Position numbers and translations under genes: made by a program. Below, one piece after another: positions 35,103 to 44,237 of a stretch of 64,000 nucleotides of DNA (position 1 is the stretch's first letter; every line of letters begins with the position of its first letter). The notes beneath the pieces are model-generated. The model was not told the DNA's origin and searched no databases. It saw only the letters and a program-made list of their open reading frames with translations. Source of the stretch: Streptomyces reniochalinae (GTDB taxonomy: Bacteria > Actinomycetota > Actinomycetes > Streptomycetales > Streptomycetaceae); assembly GCF_003323735.1 (NCBI RefSeq), contig NZ_QOIM01000027.1, positions 1 through 64,000 on the forward strand. Direction: 5' to 3'.

Positions 35103-36743
35103 ATGAGCGACAGCACAACCCCCGCCACGCCCCGCACCCTGCTGCTGCGCGGCGGCGAGGTCCACAGCCCCGCCGACCCGTTCGCGACCGCGATGGTGGT
35201 GGAGGGCGACAGCATCGCCTGGATCGGTTCGGAGGGTGCTGCCGACTCGTTCGCCGAGAACGTCGACGAGGTCGTCTTCCTCGACGGCGCCCTCGTCACC
35301 CCCGCGTTCACCGACGCGCACGTCCACACCACGGCGACCGGACTGGCGCTGACGGGCCTCGACCTGTCGGACGCCCGCACGCTCGCCGACGCGCTCGCCC
35401 GCGTCCGCGCGTACGCCGAGGAACGGCCGCACGACCGGGTGCTGCTGGGCACGGGGTGGGACGCCTCCGCCTGGCCCGAGCAGCGCCACCCCGGCCGTGC
35501 GGAGCTCGACGCTGCCACCGGCGGACGCCCGCTCTACCTGACCCGGATCGACGTCCACTCCGCCCTCGCCACCACGGCGATGCTCGACGTGGTGCCGGGG
35601 GTCACCACCCGCGCGGGGTACAGCGCCGACGCGCCCCTGACGGGCGACGCGCACCACGCCGTGCGCGAGGCCGCGCACGCCACCCTCACCCCGGACCAGC
35701 GCGCCGAGGCCCAGCGGGCTGCCCGGGAGCACGCCGCCTCGCTCGGCATCGGCGCGCTGCACGAGTGCGCGGGCCCCGACATCTCCGGTGAGGAGGACTT
35801 CACCTCCCTCCTCGCACTCGCCGCGGCGGAAGCCGGCCCTCGGGTCTTCGGATACTGGGCGGAACTCGTCACGTCCGCAAAGGACGCGGACCGGGTCAGG
35901 GAGCTCGGCGCGCTCGGCGCGGCGGGTGACCTCTTCGCCGACGGCTCCCTCGGCTCCCACACCGCGCACCTGTGCTCCCCGTACGCGGACGCTCCCGGCA
36001 CCACGGGCAACGGCCAACTGGACGCCGCCACCGTCGCCACCCACGTCGCCGCCTGCACCGAGGCCGGGCTCCAGGCCGGGTTCCACGCCATCGGCGACGC
36101 CGCCATCCGGTCCGTCACCGACGGCGTGCGCCGCGCCGCCGAGAGCGTCGGCACGGCCCGCGTGCGGGCCGCCCGGCACCGCGTCGAGCACGCCGAGATG
36201 CTGACAAAGGCGGCCGTCGCGGACTTCGCGGACCTCGCCCTCACCGCCTCCGTGCAGCCGGGCTTCGACGCGGCCTGGGGCGGCGCGGACGGCATGTACG
36301 CGCGGCGCCTGGGCGCCGAACGGGCCGCCACCCTCAACCCGTACGCGGCACTGCTCCGCGCCGGGGTGCCCCTCGCGCTGGGCTCCGACAGCCCCGTCAC
36401 CCCGCTCGGCCCCTGGGAGACCGTCAGGGCCGCCGCCTTCCACCGCACCCACGCGCACCGGATCTCCGTGCGCGGCGCCTTCACCGCCCACACCCGCGGC
36501 GGCTGGCGCGCCCTCGGCCGCGACGACGCGGGCGTCCTCGTCCCCGGAGCACCGGCCGACTACGCGGTGTGGCGGACCGGGCCGCTCATCGTCCAGGCTC
36601 CCGACACCCGCGTGGCCAACTGGTCCACCGACCCGCGCTCCGGCACCCCGGGGCTGCCCGACCTGACGCCGGGCGGCGAGGTGCCCGTCTGCCTGCGGAC
36701 GGTGGTCGGCGGACGCACGGTCTACGCACGGCCGGACGAGTGA
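35103..36743 (+). CDS. Amidohydrolase (metal-dependent, YtcJ-like)
   Basis: A 546-residue member of the amidohydrolase_3 group. The N-terminal composite beta domain is followed by the metal motif TDAHVHTT (about residues 72-79), then HVAACTEAGLQAGFHAIGDAA, RVEHAEML, and the late metal/catalytic Asp in ALGSDSPVTPLGPW. Family members hydrolyse N-acyl or cyclic amide compounds; the substrate cannot be named. ATG 35103 follows GCGGGAG. An Lrp-type regulator precedes it. Confidence 0.85.
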   Translation: MSDSTTPATPRTLLLRGGEVHSPADPFATAMVVEGDSIAWIGSEGAADSFAENVDEVVFLDGALVTPAFTDAHVHTTATGLALTGLDLSDARTLADALARVRAYAEERPHDRVLLGTGWDASAWPEQRHPGRAELDAATGGRPLYLTRIDVHSALATTAMLDVVPGVTTRAGYSADAPLTGDAHHAVREAAHATLTPDQRAEAQRAAREHAASLGIGALHECAGPDISGEEDFTSLLALAAAEAGPRVFGYWAELVTSAKDADRVRELGALGAAGDLFADGSLGSHTAHLCSPYADAPGTTGNGQLDAATVATHVAACTEAGLQAGFHAIGDAAIRSVTDGVRRAAESVGTARVRAARHRVEHAEMLTKAAVADFADLALTASVQPGFDAAWGGADGMYARRLGAERAATLNPYAALLRAGVPLALGSDSPVTPLGPWETVRAAAFHRTHAHRISVRGAFTAHTRGGWRALGRDDAGVLVPGAPADYAVWRTGPLIVQAPDTRVANWSTDPRSGTPGLPDLTPGGEVPVCLRTVVGGRTVYARPDE

Positions 36744-37285
36744 TGTCAGCGGCGCGATACGGCTGAACGAGACCCCTCCGTCCGCCGTGCCGTGCTCCTC
36801 TCCTCGCTACTGACCTGCTGATTTCTCGAAACACCCCAGGTAGGCGGGCTGTTGACAACGAACGCCCGGAGCCCGGTAGGTTCGGCCGCGTCCACCAAAA
36901 GGACGTCCGACCGGGGAGCTTCCACGCTGTCGTCGAACCCCGCTGGGCCAGGGGTGGTGTACCGCACCGGCGCACCACCGCTGCGAGCCAGGTCCAGCGC
37001 CGACGGCACGGGGAACAGATGCGCTCCGCCGGCCGGCGGGTGTGACCCGGTACGGGGCCCGGACGCTCAGTAGACAACGGCTTTCGGTAGATCCGCAGCC
37101 AGCGGGTCCCAGGTCGGCCCGAAGGGCGCCGGGCCCCGATCCGCAGATCCGCCCCTCCGGTTCTCGGGGCGCCCGCGTGCCCATCGCTTTACGCCTCCCG
37201 CGGCCCCTGGCGGCCCCCGCGCGTTGTACGGTCACCTCACCACCGCACGACCCGCACCGCACGACCTGCTAGGAAGGCCGCGACC
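36744..37285. other. 542-bp intergenic region before lnt
   Basis: There is no confident gene. A minus-strand frame at 36746-37009 encodes a stretch (DDSVEAPRSDVLLVDAAEPT, then a Trp) that loosely recalls the DUF397 small-protein family, but the rest does not fit, so it may be a remnant. Near the right edge GGAAGG (37272-37277) serves the TTG start of lnt. No tRNA or strong hairpin is seen. Confidence 0.4.
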
Positions 37286-39178
37286 TTGGCATCGGGCCCC
37301 GACACCACCCCCGCCTCCGCCCCGGACGGCTCCCGGGAGCGCAAGGCGGCACCCGCCGCGCCCCGCAGCGCGCCCGAGGGCGTCAGCGCGGCACCCGCCG
37401 AGCCGCCGCCCCGCGAGGAGAGCGCGACCGCGCCGGCGGAAGGGCACGACGCGCGCAGTGACGTTCCGCCCGGAACCGGCGGCCCCGGAAGGTCCGAACG
37501 CCCCGGCAGGCTGCGGCGGCCGGCGGCGCTGGCACGGCGGGAGTGGCGCCGCACGGCGCTGGCGGCCCTCAGCGGCGTGGCGCTCGCGCTCGCGTTCCCG
37601 CCCTACGACCTGTGGCCGCTCTCGCTGGTGGCCGTCGCCGCGCTGAGTCTGCTCACCCGGGGCCGGACGGGCCGCCAGGGAGCGTGGTCGGGGCTGGCCT
37701 TCGGCTGGCCCTTCTTCCTCGTCCTGCTCAAGTGGCTGCACGTCGTCGGCTGGGACGCGGTGATCGGGCTCGCCTTCTTGCAGGGGCTGTTCGTGCTCGG
37801 CCTCGGCGCCGGGCTCGCCGTCACCTCGCGGCTGCCGGCATGGCCGCTGTGGGGTGCCTGCCTGTGGGTGACCGAGGAGTTCCTCCGCGACCGCCTCCCG
37901 TTCGGGGGCTTCCCCTGGGGGCGCCTCGCCTTCGCGAACACCGGATCGCCCTTCACCCCGCTGGCCGCACTCGGGGGCGCTCCCCTCGTCACCTTCGCGG
38001 TCGCGCTGACGGGGACGCTGTCGGCGGCCGTCGCGCTCACCGCCTGGCGGCTGCGCCGGCCCACCGCCCGCACCACCCGTGCCTACGTCACCGGGCTCGG
38101 TGCCCTCGCGCTGGCGGCTGCCGTCACCGTCGCCGGGTTCGCCGTGCCGGTACCGACCAAGGCCGCCGGCACGGCCCGGATCGCCGTCGTCCAGGGCAAC
38201 GTGCAGCAACCCGGCATGGACTTCCTCGGCCGGCCCATGCAGATCCTCAACAACCACGCCGAGGCCACCCTCGACCTCGCCGAGCGGATCGAGCAGGGCA
38301 AGGAGCCGAAGCCGGACCTGGTGATCTGGCCGGAGAACTCCTCCGACCTCGACCCCTACAAGTACCCCGAGGCGGGCGACCGCATCGACGAGGCCGTCAA
38401 GGCCGTCGGCGTCCCGGTCCTCGTGGGGGCTCTCGTCGACCACCCCACCAAGCAGGGTTACGTCGAGAACCAGGGCATCGTCTGGGACCCGAAGAAGGGC
38501 GCCGGAGCCTCCTACACCAAGCAGCACCCGGTGCCGTTCGGCGAGTACGTTCCCTTCCGCGACCAGCTCAGCAAAGTCATCACCCGCCTCCAGCAGATCC
38601 CCAGGGACTTCTCTCCGGGTGATCACACCGGGGTGCTCCAGACGGGACCCGCCCGGCTGGGCGACGTCATCTGCTTCGAGGTCGCCTACGACGAGATCCC
38701 CCGGGACACCGTCAAGGACGGCGCCCGCGCACTCGTCGTCCAGACCAACAACGCCACCTACGGCAACACCGGCCAGCCCGAGCAGCAGCTGGTGATGTCC
38801 AAGCTGCGCGCCATCGAGCACGGGCGCGCCGTGGTGACGGCGGCGACCAGCGGCATCAGCGCCGTCGTCGCGCCCGACGGCACCGTCACGCAGCGCACGC
38901 GGGAGTTCACGCAGGACGTGCTGACAGGGACGCTTCCGCTGCGCGACGATCTCACCGTCGCCGACCGCGTCGGTGCGGCTCCCGAGTGGGTGATCGCTAT
39001 CGTGGGCGTGCTCGCCTGCGCCGGGGCCTGGCTCCTCGGCCGCGGGAAGCGCGGCGCCCGCGACGCGGCGGCCACGACCACGGCCGCCGCGGGTGCCGAC
39101 GGGCAGGGGGAAGGACCGGAAGACACCGACCACGATCAGCACGACCGACAGGCTCAAACGGAGGGGCAGCACCAGTGA
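37286..39178 (+). CDS. lnt: Apolipoprotein N-acyltransferase
   Basis: A 630-residue Lnt, which N-acylates the N-terminal cysteine of lipoproteins in the membrane. The first 80 residues are a Pro/Ala/Glu-rich disordered extension, followed by about six membrane helices (about 90-290), then the nitrilase-like domain (about 305-560) with the catalytic set: Glu in WPENSSDLD, Lys in YTKQHPVPFGEY, and Cys in VICFEVAYD. A final helix precedes a charged tail. The TTG start has GGAAGG about 8 nt upstream. It overlaps the ppm gene by 4 nt (GTGA); in mycobacteria these two activities are fused in Ppm1. Confidence 0.92.
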   Translation: MASGPDTTPASAPDGSRERKAAPAAPRSAPEGVSAAPAEPPPREESATAPAEGHDARSDVPPGTGGPGRSERPGRLRRPAALARREWRRTALAALSGVALALAFPPYDLWPLSLVAVAALSLLTRGRTGRQGAWSGLAFGWPFFLVLLKWLHVVGWDAVIGLAFLQGLFVLGLGAGLAVTSRLPAWPLWGACLWVTEEFLRDRLPFGGFPWGRLAFANTGSPFTPLAALGGAPLVTFAVALTGTLSAAVALTAWRLRRPTARTTRAYVTGLGALALAAAVTVAGFAVPVPTKAAGTARIAVVQGNVQQPGMDFLGRPMQILNNHAEATLDLAERIEQGKEPKPDLVIWPENSSDLDPYKYPEAGDRIDEAVKAVGVPVLVGALVDHPTKQGYVENQGIVWDPKKGAGASYTKQHPVPFGEYVPFRDQLSKVITRLQQIPRDFSPGDHTGVLQTGPARLGDVICFEVAYDEIPRDTVKDGARALVVQTNNATYGNTGQPEQQLVMSKLRAIEHGRAVVTAATSGISAVVAPDGTVTQRTREFTQDVLTGTLPLRDDLTVADRVGAAPEWVIAIVGVLACAGAWLLGRGKRGARDAAATTTAAAGADGQGEGPEDTDHDQHDRQAQTEGQHQ

Positions 39179-39942
39179 AGGACGGCGGACAGCGGCGGTA
39201 CGGCCCCCTCGGCACAGCCCTGGTCATCATTCCGACCTACAACGAGGCCGACAACCTGGCACCCGTCGTCTCCCGGGTGCGAGAGGCCGTGCCCGAGGCG
39301 CACGTCCTCGTCGCCGACGACAACAGCCCGGACGGCACCGGCAAGATCGCCGACGAGATCGCCGCCGAGGACGCCCACGTGCACGTGCTGCACCGCAAGG
39401 GCAAGGAGGGCCTGGGCGCCGCCTACCTGGCGGGCTTCCGCTGGGGCATCGAGGCCGGCTACGGCGTGCTGGTCGAGATGGACGCCGACGGCTCCCACCC
39501 GCCCGAGGAGCTGCCCCGGCTGCTGACCGCGCTGGGCGGCGCCGACCTGGTCATCGGGTCCCGCTGGGTGCCCGGCGGCCGCATCGTCAACTGGCCCAAG
39601 TCCCGCGAGTTCCTCTCCCGGGGCGCCAGCACCTACTCGCGGCTGCTCCTGGACGTGGACGTGCGGGACGTGACGGCGGGCTTCCGCGCCTTCCGCAAGG
39701 AGACGCTGGAGGGCATCGACATGGACGCCATCACCTCCCAGGGCTACTGCTTCCAGGTCGACCTCACGCGGCGCACCGTGCACGCCGGCTACCACGTGGT
39801 GGAAGTCCCGATCACCTTCGTCGAGCGGGAGCGCGGCGACTCGAAGATGAGCCGGGACATCATGGCGGAGGCCCTGTGGCGGATCGCGGCATGGGGTGTC
39901 GAGGACCGGGTCAAGAGGGTCACCCACCGCAAGGAGCACTGA
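39175..39942 (+). CDS. ppm: Polyprenol-phosphate mannose synthase
   Basis: A 255-residue GT2 glycosyltransferase: IIPTYNEADNL, the nucleotide-binding VADDNSPDGTG, metal/donor motif EMDADGSHPPEEL, GSRWVPGG, and FRAFRKETL. It transfers mannose from GDP-mannose to polyprenyl phosphate, giving the donor for periplasmic protein and lipid mannosylation. The GTG start overlaps the lnt stop, so expression is coupled with lipoprotein acylation. There is no C-terminal membrane domain, so it works at the inner face of the membrane. Confidence 0.92.
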   Translation: MKDGGQRRYGPLGTALVIIPTYNEADNLAPVVSRVREAVPEAHVLVADDNSPDGTGKIADEIAAEDAHVHVLHRKGKEGLGAAYLAGFRWGIEAGYGVLVEMDADGSHPPEELPRLLTALGGADLVIGSRWVPGGRIVNWPKSREFLSRGASTYSRLLLDVDVRDVTAGFRAFRKETLEGIDMDAITSQGYCFQVDLTRRTVHAGYHVVEVPITFVERERGDSKMSRDIMAEALWRIAAWGVEDRVKRVTHRKEH

Positions 39943-40018
39943 ACCCTCCCGCCGCTCCCTCCGCGCCGCTCAGCTCCCTCCCGGCCACTCCCTCCGCGCC
40001 GCCAGGCACACTGGAGAC

Positions 40019-40744
40019 ATGACGACGCGTGCACCCTTTCCGTACGGGCCCTCAGGACAGGACTCGGGCGGTTCAGGCGGCGGTCAGGGGCGTGGTGACG
40101 GATCCGGATCCGGTGGCACACCGCCGCCCCGGCCGCCCCGTTCCCGAGCCCGGACGCTGGTACCGCTGGCCGTCGCGGCGTGGATCGTGCTGGAGATCTG
40201 GCTGCTGATCCTGGTGGGGGAGGCGGCCGGCGGGTTCACCGTGTTCCTGGTGCTGGTCGCGGGCCTGGTGCTGGGCTCGGCCGTGATCAAGCGAGCGGGC
40301 CGCCGCGCCTGGAACAACCTCGCCGAGACGGTGCAGCGCGCCCAGGACCAGGCCAGGGCCGGAGGGCCTTCCGGCGGCACCACCGACGAAAAACCCGGGG
40401 CGCACGGCCGTGGTGGCAACGGCACCGCCATGCTGGGCGGTCTGCTGCTGATGATTCCGGGCCTGCTGACGGACGCGGCCGGACTGCTGTGCCTCTTCCC
40501 GCCGACCGCCAAGCTGCTGCGCGGCACCACCGAGCGGTTCCTGGAGCGGCGCAGCGGCTTCGCGCCGGGCGGGCTCGGCGACACCTACCAGCAGGCGCGG
40601 GCGGCCGAGCAGCAGGCGCGCATGCACCGTCCCGACGGCAAGGTCGTCCAGGGCGAGGTCGTCCGCGACGACGAGCCCCCGGAGCGCGGCGGCGAGCAGG
40701 GGCCCGACGCCGAGCGCGGGCGCGGCGGCGAGCAGGGGCGCTGA
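40019..40744 (+). CDS. fxsA: FxsA-family membrane protein
   Basis: A 241-residue FxsA protein. The Gly/Ser/Pro-rich N-terminus (1-45) is followed by hydrophobic segments LVPLAVAAWIVLEIWLLILVGEAAGG, FTVFLVLVAGLVLGSAVIKRAGRRAW and, after an insert, MLGGLLLMIPGLLTDAAGLLCLFP, the FxsA core. A charged tail follows. The function of FxsA is poorly defined (named for F-exclusion of phage T7). GGAG precedes ATG 40019. A strong hairpin follows the gene. Confidence 0.85.
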   Translation: MTTRAPFPYGPSGQDSGGSGGGQGRGDGSGSGGTPPPRPPRSRARTLVPLAVAAWIVLEIWLLILVGEAAGGFTVFLVLVAGLVLGSAVIKRAGRRAWNNLAETVQRAQDQARAGGPSGGTTDEKPGAHGRGGNGTAMLGGLLLMIPGLLTDAAGLLCLFPPTAKLLRGTTERFLERRSGFAPGGLGDTYQQARAAEQQARMHRPDGKVVQGEVVRDDEPPERGGEQGPDAERGRGGEQGR

Positions 40745-40806
40745 GGGCCGTGCCGCGACCGGTCCGGGGAATGTGCCCGGACCGGACGGGTGCACGAGAG
40801 CGCCCC

Positions 40807-40870
40807 GGACGCACGTGACAGGTCCGGGACGGACGTGACAGGTCCCGGACGGACGCACGTGGCCGGTCCC
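40807..40870 (+). repeat. Short 20-21-nt tandem repeat after fxsA
   Basis: GGACGCACGTGACAGGTCCG (40807-40826) and a near-copy at 40827-40847 are followed by a decayed third unit. The shared core is ACGTGACAGGTCC. It lies in non-coding sequence. Confidence 0.6.
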
Positions 40871-40917
40871 CCTCCCGGACAGACGCGCGAGATACGGTTT
40901 GCGCAGTCCGGGCACAC

Positions 40918-40962
40918 GAAGGGGCCCGGTCCACGCTGGTGTCGCGTGGACCGGGCCCCTTC
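40918..40962. terminator. 19-bp perfect hairpin between fxsA and rbpA
   Basis: GAAGGGGCCCGGTCCACGC (40918-40936) pairs perfectly with 40944-40962 around a 7-nt loop. It lies between convergent genes and should terminate both. Confidence 0.85.
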
Positions 40963-40993
40963 GCCGTGTACTCGGCGCCTTGGCCGACGGGGG

Positions 40994-41380
40994 TCAGGCG
41001 GACTTGCGCTTGTTCCCGCTGTCGTCACGGGGGTGCACCGCGAGGTTCATGGTGCCCGAACGCAGCACGGCGAGCCGCTCGGCGAGGACCTCCTCGAGTT
41101 CCTCGCGGGTGCGCCGCTCCATGAGCATGTCCCAGTGCGTACGCGCGGGCTTGCTCTTTTTCTCCTCAGGACCCTCGCCGTCGACCAGGAGAGCCTGTGC
41201 ACCGCACACCTTGCACTCCCACTCGGACGGAATCTCGGCCTCTACCGAGAACGGCATCTCGAAACGATGTCCGTTCTGGCATGCGTACTCCACGGCCTGG
41301 CGCGGAGCCAGGTCGATACCGCGGTCGGTCTCGTAGCTGGTCACCACGAGTCGCGTGCCGCGAAGAGCTCGCTCACTCAT
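40994..41380 (-). CDS. rbpA: RNA polymerase-binding protein RbpA
   Basis: A 128-residue actinobacterial RNA polymerase accessory protein that stabilises promoter complexes with the principal sigma factor. MSERALRGTRLVVTSYETDR starts the core tail, the zinc site uses C34, H38 (CQNGH), C56 and C59 (CKVC), the basic linker is EEKKSKPARTHWDML, and the C-terminal sigma-binding helix is RRTREELEEVLAERL. ATG 41380 matches the conserved start; a longer frame upstream does not. It is preceded by a sigma-R-type promoter at 41443-41468. Confidence 0.97.
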   Translation of the reverse strand: MSERALRGTRLVVTSYETDRGIDLAPRQAVEYACQNGHRFEMPFSVEAEIPSEWECKVCGAQALLVDGEGPEEKKSKPARTHWDMLMERRTREELEEVLAERLAVLRSGTMNLAVHPRDDSGNKRKSA

Positions 41381-41690
41381 GAATTCGTGCCTCCCGGGCT
41401 GGTCGCCCACAGGACAGGTGTCGCTGTCGTCGTCATCCGGTCAACGTCCGGCCGCCGGTGAAGATTCCCGCGTGGGGAGATCACCCACCCGTCACGCACC
41501 TCCACTCGTGACGGAGGGGCCGCACGCCGCTGCTCCTCGTGCCGCCGCTTCGTTGATCTGCGGTACCCGCCGGTGACCGGTTTGTCACAAATGACAGGAG
41601 ATGTCACCCACTGTTCGCATCTCTTCTGCACGCAGTAACGGTCAGTCCGGTGGGCCAAACGCGTACACTACCGGCCCGGCACCCTCAGGT
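41381..41690. other. Region upstream of rbpA
   Basis: This 310-bp stretch contains the sigma-R-type promoter at 41443-41468 and AT-richer DNA (CGGTTTGTCACAAATGACAG, 41578-41597) that might form a second promoter. No gene is supported. Confidence 0.5.
41443..41468 (-). promoter_or_regulatory. Sigma-R-type promoter of rbpA
   Basis: On the minus strand GGAAT (41464-41468) and GTT (41443-41445) are separated by exactly 18 nt, the consensus for the thiol-oxidative-stress sigma factor SigR. rbpA is a known SigR target in Streptomyces coelicolor. The leader to the ATG would be about 55 nt. Confidence 0.8.
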
Positions 41691-43079
41691 CTAAATCCGT
41701 CCCGGTGCGACATTGCCCACGGCGGCCGCCGCGCGCCGCACGGGTACCCGCGCCAGCAGGACGAAACCGAGGGCGAAGAAGACCACCAGCGACAGGATCG
41801 CGTACCGGTAGTCGCCCGTCAGCTGGAAGGCCAGCCCGAACACCAGCGGCCCCAGCCAGCTGGTGCCGCGGTCGCTGATCTCGTACAGCGCGAAGTACTC
41901 CGCCTCCTTGCCCGCGGGCACCAGATGCGAGAAGAGGGAGCGGGACAGCGCCTGGCTGCCGCCCAGCACGAGACCGATGCCCACCGCCAGCGCGTAGAAC
42001 CACACCGGCTCCCCGCGGGGCAGGAAGTAGCCCGCGGCCACCGTCACCGTCCAGGCCACGAGCGAGCCCAGTATGGCGCGCTTGGCGCCGTACCGGGCCG
42101 CGATCCTGCCCAGCAGCAGGGCGCCCGCCACCGCGAGGACCTGCACCAGCAAGATGGCGCCGATCAGCGTCGTCTGGTCGAGGCCGAGGCCCTCGGAGCC
42201 GTAGACCGACGCCTGGGTGATCACGGTCTGGATGCCGTCGTTGTAGAGCAGGTACGCCAGCAGGAAGAGCAGGGTCAGCGGGTAGCGGCGCAACTGTCTC
42301 AGCGTTCCGGCCAACTGGCGGAACCCCTGCCCGAAGGAGGCACGGCCCGCTTCGCGCCGCGCGGCGACGGGCCGCTCCCGCAGGCGCAGCAGCGGTACGA
42401 CGGTGAAGACGGCCCACCACAGGCCCGCCGACGCCAGGCAGATCCGGACGGCCACCGACTCGGCCACGCCCAGCGCGTCGTGGCCGAGGAACAGGCCCAG
42501 GTTCGCCACCAGCACGAGCGCCCCGGAGCCGTAGCCGAACGCCCAGCCGCGCGAGGAGACCGCGTCGCGCTCCTCGGGCGGCGCGATCTGCGGCAGGAAG
42601 GCGTGGTAGAGCACGACCGAGACGGCGAAACTGACGTTGGCGACCACCAGCAGCACACCGCCGAGCAGATAGCGGTCGCCGTCCAGGAAGTACATGCCCG
42701 TCGTCGCTCCGGCGCCCAGGTAGGCCGCGGCCCCCAGCAGCGGCTTCTTGCGTCCGGTGCGGTCGGCGAACGCGGCGGCCAGCGGCATCACGAGCACCGA
42801 CAGCAGCACGGAGGCCGAGACCGCGTACGGGAAGAAGGAGCCGGCGCGCACCGGGATGCCCAGCGGGTGCACGTACCCGTCCGCGTCCGCCGCCGCCTTG
42901 GTCACCTCGGTCAGGTAGGGGCCGAGGAAGACGGTGAGCACACTGGTGGAGAAGACGGAGTTGGCCCAGTCGTAGAAGTACCAGCCGCGCTGCTCGCGCC
43001 GCCGCTCCCGTACGTCGCCGAACTCTCCGGGCTCCGCGTCGCCTCCGCCCTGTGGCGCCTGCGCCGTGACCGTGCCCAT
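41691..43079 (-). CDS. MFS transporter, UMF1/Atg22-like
   Basis: A 462-residue membrane protein with about 12 helices. The N-terminal motif RGWYFYDWANSVFSTSVLTVFLGPYLT is characteristic of the UMF1/Atg22-like branch (DWANS-F), and LGGSQALSRSLFSHLVPAGKEAEYFALYEISDRGTSWLGPL marks the C half. Fungal Atg22 exports amino acids from the vacuole; bacterial substrates are unknown. ATG 43079 matches the family start. It follows rbpA upstream on the same strand, as in the conserved streptomycete neighbourhood. Confidence 0.85.
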   Translation of the reverse strand: MGTVTAQAPQGGGDAEPGEFGDVRERRREQRGWYFYDWANSVFSTSVLTVFLGPYLTEVTKAAADADGYVHPLGIPVRAGSFFPYAVSASVLLSVLVMPLAAAFADRTGRKKPLLGAAAYLGAGATTGMYFLDGDRYLLGGVLLVVANVSFAVSVVLYHAFLPQIAPPEERDAVSSRGWAFGYGSGALVLVANLGLFLGHDALGVAESVAVRICLASAGLWWAVFTVVPLLRLRERPVAARREAGRASFGQGFRQLAGTLRQLRRYPLTLLFLLAYLLYNDGIQTVITQASVYGSEGLGLDQTTLIGAILLVQVLAVAGALLLGRIAARYGAKRAILGSLVAWTVTVAAGYFLPRGEPVWFYALAVGIGLVLGGSQALSRSLFSHLVPAGKEAEYFALYEISDRGTSWLGPLVFGLAFQLTGDYRYAILSLVVFFALGFVLLARVPVRRAAAAVGNVAPGRI

Positions 43080-43335
43080 TCCGCTCCTCCCCGCACCCCG
43101 TTTCCCGGGTTTCCCGGACCGCGTACCGACCGCAGGGCGCTCTTCCGCCGATCGTCGGACGATCTTTCGAACCGGTGCCGGGAGACTACAGTCCGCCTCT
43201 CACCGACCGAAAAGCCCCGCTGCTCTCGCCCGGGCGTCTGGCAGGCTGAGCGGCGCCCGCACTCCCTTGCGGGCCCGCTTCCCCTCCGGGGACCCGCTGA
43301 TCCGTCCCCCTCGGCGCCGTAAGGAGTGCCCCGTC

Positions 43336-44169
43336 GTGCCACAGGACCGCGAGCAGCGACAGGGCGCGTCCGGCCCGGCCGAGCGCACCGCCACCGTCGG
43401 CGGCCGCCGCGTCGCCTACCTGGACTCCGGCGGCCCTGGGCCCGTACTGCTGGCCCTGCACGGCCACTTCGGACGCGGCCGGATCTTCGCGCCGCTGGCC
43501 AGGGCGCTCGCGGGCCGCTACCGTCTCCTCGCCCCCGACCAGCGCGGCCACGGCCGCTCGGACCGGGCGGACACCTACGCTCCCGCGTCCTACGCCGACG
43601 ACGCCGCGGCCCTCCTGGACGCGCTCGCGATCCCCTCCGCCGCCGTGCTCGGCCACTCCATGGGCGGCGCCGTCGCCTTCGTCCTCGCCGCGCGGGCCCC
43701 TGAGCGGGTCTCCGCCCTGCTCGTCGCCGACATGACCGTGCTCAACCGGGAACCCGAAGCGCACCCCGTGCTCGACTGTTCGACGTGGCCGCGCCGCGCC
43801 GTGAGCCGCCGTGCGCTCGGTTCCGCCATCGAGGCGCACGGCGTCCCGGACGCGGGCTACTTCCTGGACGGCGCCGCCGCGTTCGACGACGGCTGGGGGC
43901 TGCTGTGCGACACCGGCGACATGATGGCCTCGCAGCGCGCCTTCGCCGGGGACCTGAGCGCCTGGTGGCGGGCTTCGGGGCAGCCGGCGCTGCTGATGCG
44001 CGCCGAGCACAGCTTCATGCTGTCCGAGCGGGTGGCCCGCCGGATGGCCGACGCACGCCCGCGCACCGAACTGGTCACCTTCCCCGGCTGCGGCCACTGG
44101 CTGTACGAGGACGACCCGGAGGGGTTCGCGCGTGCCGTCGGGGGCTTCCTCGACCGCGCCGTCGGCTGA
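43336..44169 (+). CDS. Alpha/beta hydrolase
   Basis: A 277-residue alpha/beta-hydrolase. The oxyanion region is LALHGHFGRG, then DQRGHGRSDR, nucleophile Ser in VLGHSMGGAVA, a later Asp region and the final His in FPGCGHWLYEDDP. The catalytic triad is therefore complete; ester or C-C substrates are both possible and I cannot choose. The GTG start has AAGGAG 9 nt upstream. It is convergent with GDPD and separated from it by a 7-bp hairpin. Confidence 0.85.
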   Translation: MPQDREQRQGASGPAERTATVGGRRVAYLDSGGPGPVLLALHGHFGRGRIFAPLARALAGRYRLLAPDQRGHGRSDRADTYAPASYADDAAALLDALAIPSAAVLGHSMGGAVAFVLAARAPERVSALLVADMTVLNREPEAHPVLDCSTWPRRAVSRRALGSAIEAHGVPDAGYFLDGAAAFDDGWGLLCDTGDMMASQRAFAGDLSAWWRASGQPALLMRAEHSFMLSERVARRMADARPRTELVTFPGCGHWLYEDDPEGFARAVGGFLDRAVG

Positions 44170-44193
44170 GCGCCGCCTTCCGCGCCGAGCCTT

Positions 44194-44210
44194 CGGGGTC
44201 CCCGACCCCG
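44194..44210. terminator. Small hairpin between convergent genes
   Basis: CGGGGTC pairs with GACCCCG around a 3-nt loop, between the hydrolase and GDPD stops. Short but well placed. Confidence 0.5.
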
Positions 44211-44237
44211 GCCGGTCGCCGCGCTCCGCCTGTCTCT

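Noticed and set aside
36744..37285. tRNA or small RNA in the lnt upstream gap
   Set aside because: No cloverleaf, T-loop consensus or strong hairpin with a U-tract was found.
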